The notes beneath the pieces were generated by a model that had not been told where the DNA came from, made no database searches, and saw nothing but the letters and a program-made list of their open reading frames with translations. This document shows, in pieces, positions 1 to 6,136 of a DNA stretch of 6,557 bases (its first letter is position 1; each line of letters opens with the position of its first letter). Position numbers and translations under genes: made by a program. Origin of the DNA: UBA6776 sp964636785 (GTDB taxonomy: Bacteria > Bdellovibrionota > Bdellovibrionia > Bdellovibrionales > UBA1609); assembly GCA_964636785.1 (NCBI GenBank), contig CAZWVK010000134.1:1-6557 (forward strand). The letters run 5' to 3'.

Positions 1-1
1 A

Positions 2-100
2 GCTGAGAAAACGCTTCTACCCCCTTTTCGCAAAGTGAAGTCCATTGAAGTCACTGGGCTGACGATTAGTGATAAGGAAAAAATCACTCGTCGATTCTAG
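2..100 (+). CDS. C-terminal fragment of an unidentified protein (5' end outside the window)
   Basis: An open frame enters from the left edge and runs 32 codons to a TAG at 98-100. The visible tail is charged and beta-like (it contains KSIEVTGLTISD and ends KITRRF). It has no cysteine, membrane segment or recognisable motif. Its assignment as a real gene end rests on being open from the window edge and on lying 48 bp upstream of, and in the same direction as, the thioredoxin-domain gene, so the two could be co-transcribed. The fragment is too short to name a family. Another reading is that the frame is open by chance, which for 32 codons cannot be excluded. Confidence 0.5.
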   Translation, partial: AEKTLLPPFRKVKSIEVTGLTISDKEKITRRF

Positions 101-113
101 CGCAAATGATTTA

Positions 114-143
114 ATGACATTTGAGTAAATTTTTGATGATAAT
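114..143 (+). promoter_or_regulatory. Candidate sigma70-type promoter for the thioredoxin-domain gene
   Basis: ATGACA at 114-119 matches the -35 consensus at 5 of 6 bases and GATAAT at 138-143 matches the -10 consensus at 5 of 6, with an 18-bp spacer. Transcription would begin near 149-151, essentially on the ATG at 149, implying a leaderless or nearly leaderless message. No Shine-Dalgarno sequence precedes that ATG, which fits. The region is AT-rich, so chance matches are likely; this is a motif call only. Confidence 0.35.
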
Positions 144-148
144 GCCTC

Positions 149-1840
149 ATGGCATCCAATTTTTACCAGCTCGTAATTCTTTTTTTTTCTGTGATCACCT
201 CTGTTCAGGTCGGAGCGACGTCCTTATTAAAGTCCTTTTCCAAAGAGGTTTTTAAAATGGAGGTGGTTGAGTTTATGCCTATTGAAGGTCATCATTTTGA
301 ACTGGCTGCGCCTCAAGTCTGTGGAGATTCTGCGCCGATCTCCAAAGAATCATTAAAAATCAGCTGCCAAATGCAGGAAGTGGGCCTGGCAAAAGTGGAG
401 TTGAATATCTGTGATGACAATAAGACTTTTTGTAAGCCCGTTGTGATCGATCTTAATGTTTCAGAGCCACCAAGAGGTTTTGAGCGACCAAAGTTGACGC
501 CTCAGCTCGTGGAAATGAAAGAGGAAATTCATGAAGAACTTCTTTCTGGCTTTCGCAATTTAAGTCTGAAGGAAGCAAAAGCTACTGCCGCAAAATTTAG
601 CGGCCCAGTCTTGATTATGATTTCAACGGATTGGTGTCCGCCCTGTAATCAGAGCAAAGAGTACTTTCTTTCCTCAAATGAGTTTCAGGAATTTACGAAA
701 GATTGGCTGAAAATCTATGTCGATGGAGATCATGAGAATTCAAATGAATTTGATCAGGAGTTTTCATTTTTTGAATATCCGACTTTTATTTTAACCAATT
801 CGAATTTGGTCGAAGTCGGACGCTTTCGAGATGAATATACGATATTTGATTTTAAATTATGGGTGAAAAGGGTGTCTCCTTATCTCGCTTCGGGGTTTCA
901 GAAGGTGCGCCAAGACGTATTGGCACGAAAAGATAGTTCGTTTAAACAAAGAGCTATTGATCTACTGACATTCACAACACAAGCCTCAAAAGAAAAGGAT
1001 TTAAGCTACGTTCTAGAAATGGCGCTTGCTAAGAACGACAAGGAAGTCTTAGAGGCTTTTAAATATGATGAGGTGCCACAAGATTTAAAACTCTCGTGGA
1101 TCTCTGTAAATGCAGAGCGCTTGACCCCTCAACCTTTCTCTAAAGAAAAGCTCAACGAAGAAGGTCTGAAATTGGCTCATTTGAAGCCGTCATTTTACAC
1201 TTATTTAACAGAAATATGTAAGACGGACAAAGAGCGCTGTAAGCATGAGACGAGCTCAATCTCAGAGCGTGAAAAACTGATCCTATCCAGGGAAAGTCGA
1301 AGGGAACTGGAAAATCTTCTTCTACTTGCAGATGAATTTTATAGTCGTACCTATTTCTTTAAATCGCAAAATGATTTAAAGGCGCAGAAAAAAGCCGCAA
1401 AGCTTTGTGCTGATACATTTGAAAAAGTACTTCCAAAATCAAAACTAAAAGTCCCTCGTTATGCCATGCAAGGAATCTTGGCTTGTGTAAGGGATTACGA
1501 TCTTAAGCGTGTAGCAAAGATCTATCTTGATTTGATTGAGAAATATCCGGAAGACTCCACATTTCTTCTTCGTTATGCGCGATTTTTGAGAGATCAAATG
1601 AAAGATTTGAAGCAGGCAAAAGTCTGGATTCTAAAAGCGCTTGAGAAATCTTATGATTTCAATTGGTTTTATTCGGCATCTCTTAAGGTTCAAATTGACC
1701 AAGCCCTTGGTCATAAAGCAGATGCGCGAGAAACCATTCATGAGGCATATAAGAGACTTGATCTTTCGCGGAACCCAAACCACGCCTCCCGGTATCAATT
1801 GATCTTATCGCGTTTTCGTGATCTCGAGCGCGGATTGTAG
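149..1840 (+). CDS. Exported thioredoxin-fold protein with DsbD-N-like region and C-terminal TPR-like repeats
   Basis: Probable periplasmic thiol-disulfide protein. Residues 1-23 form a signal-peptide-like segment (hydrophobic core about 8-20, possible cleavage after VGA). Residues 40-105 carry four cysteines (C58, C73, C88, C95); the C-x6-C pair near the end of a beta-rich stretch resembles the N-terminal domain of DsbD, which is my tentative comparison. A thioredoxin domain spans about 140-245, with W162-C163-P-P-C166 as the redox pair and P211 in EYPTF as the expected cis-proline. Residues 260-563 are helical, with TPR-like units around 467-501 and 507-537, suggesting partner binding. An in-frame stop at 140-142 limits the start to 149. 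No Shine-Dalgarno precedes it, whereas ATG 257 (M37) has AAAGAGG at 242-248. I keep 149 because the later start would lose the export signal that the cysteine chemistry needs. The partner and substrate are unknown. Confidence 0.85.
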   Translation: MASNFYQLVILFFSVITSVQVGATSLLKSFSKEVFKMEVVEFMPIEGHHFELAAPQVCGDSAPISKESLKISCQMQEVGLAKVELNICDDNKTFCKPVVIDLNVSEPPRGFERPKLTPQLVEMKEEIHEELLSGFRNLSLKEAKATAAKFSGPVLIMISTDWCPPCNQSKEYFLSSNEFQEFTKDWLKIYVDGDHENSNEFDQEFSFFEYPTFILTNSNLVEVGRFRDEYTIFDFKLWVKRVSPYLASGFQKVRQDVLARKDSSFKQRAIDLLTFTTQASKEKDLSYVLEMALAKNDKEVLEAFKYDEVPQDLKLSWISVNAERLTPQPFSKEKLNEEGLKLAHLKPSFYTYLTEICKTDKERCKHETSSISEREKLILSRESRRELENLLLLADEFYSRTYFFKSQNDLKAQKKAAKLCADTFEKVLPKSKLKVPRYAMQGILACVRDYDLKRVAKIYLDLIEKYPEDSTFLLRYARFLRDQMKDLKQAKVWILKALEKSYDFNWFYSASLKVQIDQALGHKADARETIHEAYKRLDLSRNPNHASRYQLILSRFRDLERGL

Positions 1841-1862
1841 TATCTGGACAATCGTCGAATAT

Positions 1863-1936
1863 AAAAAAACTTCCTTCTTTCCGATAGATATTTAGAGAAA
1901 ACACTTAAAATTAATATTCATTAAGGAAGTTTTTTT
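1863..1936 (+). promoter_or_regulatory. 14-bp perfect inverted repeat enclosing the ribosome binding site of the next gene
   Basis: The left arm AAAAAAACTTCCTT (1863-1876) is the exact reverse complement of AAGGAAGTTTTTTT (1923-1936), with 46 bases between. The right arm contains the Shine-Dalgarno of the FecR-barrel gene and most of a run of nine T (1930-1938) that leads into its TTG start. In RNA the arms could pair and hide the start site, or act as an A-tract/stem/U-tract terminator after the upstream gene. The long loop makes a classical terminator less likely. A weaker rival hairpin, CTTAA (1904-1908) with TTAAG (1921-1925), also uses the Shine-Dalgarno arm. Function is inferred; the repeat itself is seen directly. 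Confidence 0.55.
1923..1929 (+). promoter_or_regulatory. Ribosome binding site that fixes a TTG start
   Basis: AAGGAAG lies seven bases before TTG at 1937-1939, the expected spacing. The spacer is entirely T. No ATG or GTG in the same frame sits at a suitable distance, and the frame just downstream encodes a short polar tail followed by a membrane helix. This site therefore decides the start as TTG 1937. It forms part of the right arm of the inverted repeat at 1863-1936. Confidence 0.75.
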
Positions 1937-4615
1937 TTGAATTCAGAGCAGAATCAGGTGAGTGAAAGCAACACTCCAAAAAATTCTAAACGAACTGAGA
2001 AAGTGATTATCTCTGTCGCTTTGCTTTTGCTTTTGCTCTCTCTTGGATCGCTTTACTTTGATGATTGGTTGTGGAGTGGATTGCGTTCTCGTAGCAATTC
2101 GATTGGGATGATCACCTCTAAAACAGGGGATGTAAGACTAAAATTCGATCAAGAGGTTTCCTGGTTAAAAGCCACCACTGGACAAAGTCTTCAATACAAC
2201 GACTCTGTGTTCGCCGGCCCAAAATCAGAAGCGGATATTAAGCTTGGCGAGAGTCAGTTGACGGTCACGGAAAATTCACTTGTTGTTTTAAGACGCGAGA
2301 TGGACGCGAATTTTTTAAATTTGAATTTTGGAACCCTCTTTGGAAAAGTCGCTAAGAATGAAAAAGTATTTATCGACACAGGGGCGGGTCAGCCCACACT
2401 TTTGAAAACCACGTCAAACGCTCAGATTGTATTAAAGAAAGTGGGAGAGAAAACGTCTCTTGAAGTCGTGGATGGTGTGGCTGAGATTGAAATCAATGGC
2501 GTTAAGAAAACGGTGAGCAAAAACAATCCTATAGTTCTTCCATCTGCGCCAGAGGCAAAGGCCCAGGTGCCAAGACAAGTTGCAGAAGAACAAAAACGGA
2601 TTGAGATTCTTCCGCCAAGTCCAACTGAGTTTATTTTCTCTAAAGAGGCCAAGGAAGTGAATTTCAAGTGGAGCTATGGGGGAGAAACTCAGGTTTCATC
2701 CAGTGATCAGTTTGAAGTTGAGTTTGCAAGTGAGCCTAGTTTTCAAAATCCCTTTCGAAAATATGCAAAAGGTGTCAACGAAGTTTCTGTTTATATGGCA
2801 AGAAGCAATGCGCTTTATTACCGTGTGAAAGGTCCACGTGGTGAAGTCAGTCCGGTGAATCACTTTGGTTTTGTACGCATGTTTACACCACAAATTGTAA
2901 CTCCTGTCTTTGATCAGGAATTTTCAGTCAAGGCCGGGGAGTCTCAAGCCGTGATGTTTGGATTGAGAAGTGGACCGGATCGGCCTATTGTTAAGACTCA
3001 GATTGCAGCTGACCCTGAGTTTCAAACAGTTTTACTTGAAAATTCCGGACGAGAACAAGAGTGGGTCAAGGAGCTTCCAGGTGGGCAATATTTTGCTCGT
3101 GCCCAATCGGATTATGGACAAGGATTTGTAAGTGATTGGTCAAAAACCACATATTTCAAAGTCAAAGAGGCTCGTCCGGTTACTCGTCTGCCGCGGACTT
3201 CTCTTCATCGGGAGGCTGTAATTGAGAATTTGAACTATCCGTCCCATCTTTATTCAGCACAAGATGAAGAAGTGAAGTCTTATCTTAAAGAAAAAGGCTT
3301 TATGCGAGATTTCTTTGTGAATTTAAAGGATCATTATGATCAGCTTGCGATTGATTTTGGTGATGGTGAAATCGTAAATATAAAAGACTCCGCACTTCCT
3401 GCGGACAAACTTTACCCGTCGACGCTAGGCTATCGTTATCAGCTACAGAAGAAAGGTCAACTTCCAAGTCGTTGGTCGCCTCAAGAATCGATTCGTATTC
3501 GCCTTGAACCTCCTAAATCAAATGGTGTTCATTTGGTCTCGGAAAAGCTGAAAGATGATGGAAAAGTTCCGGTTCGAGTTCAGTTTACTCCTGTCCTTTT
3601 TGCGAAAAACTACGAAGTTCAGTTAGCGGACAACTCCTCTTTTAATGAAGCACAGTCGCTGGTCGGTGTTTCTTCTGCACGTGAATTTGAGCTTGAGATG
3701 AATCGGGATTACTATTGGAAAGTTCGCGCACTTGATAAAAGTGGTCGGCCTTTAAGTGATTTCTCTGGTGTACGAAAGCTCTCTTCCAATCAGTTCGCTA
3801 AAGAAATCCATTTGGCAAAATCTAAATCAGCTCCGAAGGAGAGAAAGCCCGCCTTTGCTGATACGCGCACAGAGACTAGAAGCAATTTGAATCTAATGAA
3901 TTTCAATTATCGGCTGAATCGATTCTGGGCATGGTTGGGCTCAGGTTTTAGCTATGTTAATTATCAACAATCCATTGCCGAGCGTGGAGCTCTAGATAGC
4001 GCAAGTCGAAATGAAATGCCTGGCCAATATTTTGAGGTGGGGTATGTAGGCGAAAATGGGTACGGTGGAGTGTTGGGGTATAAGAGCACTCCAGGAGAGG
4101 TTTTGGTTGATAATGCGCCACTAGCAGAGCCCAAGTACAATTGGAGAACAATTTCACTGGAAGGCTTTTCTCTATCTCGTTCAAAATTCATGATTTTTGG
4201 GCTTCCTATTTATTATGGTCCTCGCGCTGGAATCCAATCTCATAGTATTCCGTATGTCTTTTTAAACTCTCTCGATACCTTGGAACTCAGACAGAACGAT
4301 ATGTTAACAGCGTCTTTGGGAATGATGGCAGAGGCACCACGAAATAGGTGGAGATTTCACACCTATATGCGCTATCAGTATCCGCTCACGGCTTCAAGCG
4401 GCAGCGCGAGCGAGTTTTCCATCAAACCGAAATTCGCATTTGATGGATTAGTTGGAACTTCATATTATTTCTCACCTCAATTTAAGGTTGGGGCTTTCTG
4501 GTATGGTCAGTGGCATTATTATGACTTCGTTTATGGTGACGCCTCGATTACAAATAGAGGAGAACAATCCCTGTTCTACTCCACCATGGATGTTCGCTTT
4601 GGCTTTGAGTTCTAG
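1937..4615 (+). CDS. FecR-domain protein with fibronectin-like modules and C-terminal outer-membrane beta-barrel
   Basis: Envelope protein of 892 residues. A polar N-terminus of about 22 residues is followed by a hydrophobic helix (23-40, including six consecutive Leu). Residues 55-195 match the FecR pattern: a GDVRL beginning, a LGESQLTV strand, NFGTLFGKV, and a closing LEVVDGVAEIEI. About 226-315, 316-409 and 525-615 are beta-sandwich modules sharing a signature: a strand, then xxPxF or xSSF, then a YY-V-K or YFARA strand, then a Gly/Ser turn. Region 420-525 may be a degenerate fourth module. Residues 655-892 have the alternating aromatic strands and terminal VRFGFEF expected of an outer-membrane barrel, where the last Phe is the usual BAM recognition residue. 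No ECF sigma factor or anti-sigma domain is present, so iron signalling as for the FecR of E. coli is not supported. The role may be structural or carbohydrate-binding at the envelope. The start is TTG with AAGGAAG upstream. Confidence 0.85.
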   Translation: MNSEQNQVSESNTPKNSKRTEKVIISVALLLLLLSLGSLYFDDWLWSGLRSRSNSIGMITSKTGDVRLKFDQEVSWLKATTGQSLQYNDSVFAGPKSEADIKLGESQLTVTENSLVVLRREMDANFLNLNFGTLFGKVAKNEKVFIDTGAGQPTLLKTTSNAQIVLKKVGEKTSLEVVDGVAEIEINGVKKTVSKNNPIVLPSAPEAKAQVPRQVAEEQKRIEILPPSPTEFIFSKEAKEVNFKWSYGGETQVSSSDQFEVEFASEPSFQNPFRKYAKGVNEVSVYMARSNALYYRVKGPRGEVSPVNHFGFVRMFTPQIVTPVFDQEFSVKAGESQAVMFGLRSGPDRPIVKTQIAADPEFQTVLLENSGREQEWVKELPGGQYFARAQSDYGQGFVSDWSKTTYFKVKEARPVTRLPRTSLHREAVIENLNYPSHLYSAQDEEVKSYLKEKGFMRDFFVNLKDHYDQLAIDFGDGEIVNIKDSALPADKLYPSTLGYRYQLQKKGQLPSRWSPQESIRIRLEPPKSNGVHLVSEKLKDDGKVPVRVQFTPVLFAKNYEVQLADNSSFNEAQSLVGVSSAREFELEMNRDYYWKVRALDKSGRPLSDFSGVRKLSSNQFAKEIHLAKSKSAPKERKPAFADTRTETRSNLNLMNFNYRLNRFWAWLGSGFSYVNYQQSIAERGALDSASRNEMPGQYFEVGYVGENGYGGVLGYKSTPGEVLVDNAPLAEPKYNWRTISLEGFSLSRSKFMIFGLPIYYGPRAGIQSHSIPYVFLNSLDTLELRQNDMLTASLGMMAEAPRNRWRFHTYMRYQYPLTASSGSASEFSIKPKFAFDGLVGTSYYFSPQFKVGAFWYGQWHYYDFVYGDASITNRGEQSLFYSTMDVRFGFEF

Positions 4616-6120
4616 GAGAAGAATCTCTTCCTCCAGAGCCTATTTTCGACCAGAAGTGACTCCAGCTCTTGAAAGACTTCGACATCCAGATTGTGTCTAA
4701 AGAAAATATTCGCAGATCTCCCAAGAAGACGTTGTCTTTTCCAAGGTGAATTCCCAAATTCAGACCTAGCGGTGTCATGCCAAAGATGGAAAGCTTCGAG
4801 TGGAGACTTTAGGAATTTTGCTCCACTCTTGGCGAGCCGGTAACCTAAGTCGGTGTCTTCAAATCCATACGAATTGAATACGGATTTAAATCCCCCGACT
4901 TCATGGTATTTTTCGGCTTTGACTGACAACCCGTATGTGCAAACATACTTCCACCGGTGAGACATCTCTTGCCACGGTTTTGGATCTTCGAAGAAGATCT
5001 TCCAGTAACCTCCCTCTGGATGAAAGATGTCATTTTCGCCATCAACTGAATCGTAAAACTCTAATGCTTTCGAGGGCTCTTCTTTGAGATATAATCTCTG
5101 AATTTGAACCACATCATAATCGTCGTACTCATGGCTTTCATAGAGATGACGAATGTAGTTCGGCGGAACAAGCATGTCTGAATCGAGAAAAGCATACACG
5201 AGTCCAGTTGAGCGTCTTACTCCGAGGATTCGAGCTCGGCCTGCTCTGAACTGAAAATCTCCCATTTTTCTATTTTTCGAGCGCGGATACTCAATAAGTC
5301 TAAACCGCTCTGGAAGGAAACCTCGTTGAGCATAGTCTAACAATTGAGTTGACGTTCCATCGGTGCTCCCATCATCGATGACTGTCACTTCGAACGAGAT
5401 GCCCGCTGTTTGCTGGCGGACTAGATTTCTCACCACCCGACAGACGTAATCCCTGTTATTGTAGGATGGTATAATCACGGAGATATCCACAGGTGCAGAG
5501 GTGGACGAGTCAAATAAAATTTTCTCTTCCACATTCAGATCTTCAATTGACAGAGTTGGATTGAAGATCTCAATCCCTTCAGGGGGAATAATATTTAAAG
5601 ATGGAAACTGATTTGCGATCTTCTTAAACAGGAGCACTAGTTCTTGAGATGTGAGAAAGTGATCTTTATTTTCATCGTAAAGTGGACAATAAAAACGGAC
5701 TCTCTCATGCATTTCTTCTGGAAGAGATGATAGAACAGAAATTATATTGAAGCTTCGATTTGGGATTATCCAAATATCGAATGTGAATTTATTTGAAACT
5801 TTTTGAAGTGTTTCGATTGTGAGGTTGTTATCACCAATTAGAATAACGAGAGAGCTATTCTCAGGAAACTTGTTCTCCAGGCGTGCCCATGAATTTCCAC
5901 TTAAAAATTTTGACGGCAGAAACCATCGACGTTGATGAAGTGGTGTTTTATTGAGATCTTTTTTCTCCATAGATGGCCAACGTAAGCAAGAGCTATTTGA
6001 ATTCATCTCGGGGACATTTACAAAGGGAGTAGACAGTCCGACTCCAGGGCAAAACGAGCAGCTCTCTGGGCAAAAGCCTTCACTCTGACCAACTACTCGT
6101 TGACTTTCCAAACTGATCAT
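4612..6120 (-). CDS. Family 2 (GT-A) glycosyltransferase with N-terminal CxxxCxFC radical-SAM-like region
   Basis: Probably transfers a sugar from a nucleotide-sugar donor, in the cytoplasm or at the inner membrane. The GT-A domain starts near residue 211: DISVIIPSYNNRD (212-224), IDDGSTDGT (248-256), and FLDSDM (311-316), where D313/D315 form the metal-binding DXD-type site. The C-terminal half has GFEDTDLGYRLAKSG (419-433), with the acceptor-side ED pair, and HLWH (445-448), as in enzymes carrying a Glyco_transf_7C-type region. The first 200 residues are not part of a normal GT2. They carry C17-x3-C21-x-F-C24, matching the radical SAM cluster motif, and later alternating strands and helices (about 90-188) that could be a reduced barrel. 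No clear GGE motif is seen, so catalysis there is unproven; zinc binding is an alternative. The start ATG has GAGAGG five bases upstream. Its stop overlaps the convergent FecR-barrel gene. Confidence 0.88.
   Translation of the reverse strand: MISLESQRVVGQSEGFCPESCSFCPGVGLSTPFVNVPEMNSNSSCLRWPSMEKKDLNKTPLHQRRWFLPSKFLSGNSWARLENKFPENSSLVILIGDNNLTIETLQKVSNKFTFDIWIIPNRSFNIISVLSSLPEEMHERVRFYCPLYDENKDHFLTSQELVLLFKKIANQFPSLNIIPPEGIEIFNPTLSIEDLNVEEKILFDSSTSAPVDISVIIPSYNNRDYVCRVVRNLVRQQTAGISFEVTVIDDGSTDGTSTQLLDYAQRGFLPERFRLIEYPRSKNRKMGDFQFRAGRARILGVRRSTGLVYAFLDSDMLVPPNYIRHLYESHEYDDYDVVQIQRLYLKEEPSKALEFYDSVDGENDIFHPEGGYWKIFFEDPKPWQEMSHRWKYVCTYGLSVKAEKYHEVGGFKSVFNSYGFEDTDLGYRLAKSGAKFLKSPLEAFHLWHDTARSEFGNSPWKRQRLLGRSANIFFRHNLDVEVFQELESLLVENRLWRKRFFS
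4615..4634. terminator. Short hairpin at the convergent gene junction, possible weak terminator
   Basis: GGAGAAGA (4615-4622) can pair with TCTTCCTCC (4626-4634) around a 3-base ATC loop, with one bulged C. It begins on the last base of the plus-strand stop codon and lies inside the final codons of the minus-strand glycosyltransferase. There is no strong T-tract on either side (only TATTTT further on for the plus direction), so intrinsic termination is doubtful. It may merely reflect codon choice. Confidence 0.25.
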
Positions 6121-6125
6121 ATAAA
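6100..6125 (+). promoter_or_regulatory. Candidate promoter for the right-hand glycosyltransferase
   Basis: TTGACT (6100-6105) and TATAAA (6120-6125) each match consensus at 5 of 6 bases, but the spacer is 14 bp, well short of the usual 16-18. The TATAAA would place the transcript start near 6132, only about five bases before ATG 6137, consistent with that gene lacking a Shine-Dalgarno. It overlaps the first codons of the divergent glycosyltransferase. Confidence 0.25.
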
Positions 6126-6131
6126 CCTCTC
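6126..6131 (-). promoter_or_regulatory. Ribosome binding site of the minus-strand glycosyltransferase
   Basis: Read on the minus strand, GAGAGG precedes the ATG (6120-6118) by five bases. This supports the full-length start, including the CxxxCxFC segment. The later in-frame Met codons (residues 39 and 51) lie after that segment, and the Met51 codon that I checked has no comparable upstream site. Confidence 0.7.
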
Positions 6132-6136
6132 GCCCG

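Noticed and set aside
3957..4191. Two overlapping minus-strand open frames of 75 codons inside the barrel region
   Set aside because: Both are antisense shadows of a well-supported coding frame; their translations look like random sequence rich in Pro, Ser and His.
1937..4615. Iron-responsive FecR/FecI signalling system
   Set aside because: There is no sigma factor gene, no anti-sigma domain and no TonB-dependent plug in the window; only the domain name suggests iron.
4452..4700. Open plus-strand frame of 82 codons across the convergent gene junction
   Set aside because: It is a shifted reading of the barrel gene's end and of the antisense of the glycosyltransferase, with no ribosome binding site or domain-like sequence that I can see.
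4983..5002. Palindrome GATCTTC-GAA-GAAGATC followed by GAAGATCTTC
   Set aside because: It lies within the glycosyltransferase codons for the FFEDPKP region, is far from any start, and is readily explained by Phe/Glu/Asp codons.
1825..5288. Eleven-base repeat CGAGCGCGGAT at 1825-1835 and 5278-5288
   Set aside because: Several 11-base matches are expected by chance in a window this long, and nothing else in the flanks is shared, so this is not a mobile element end.
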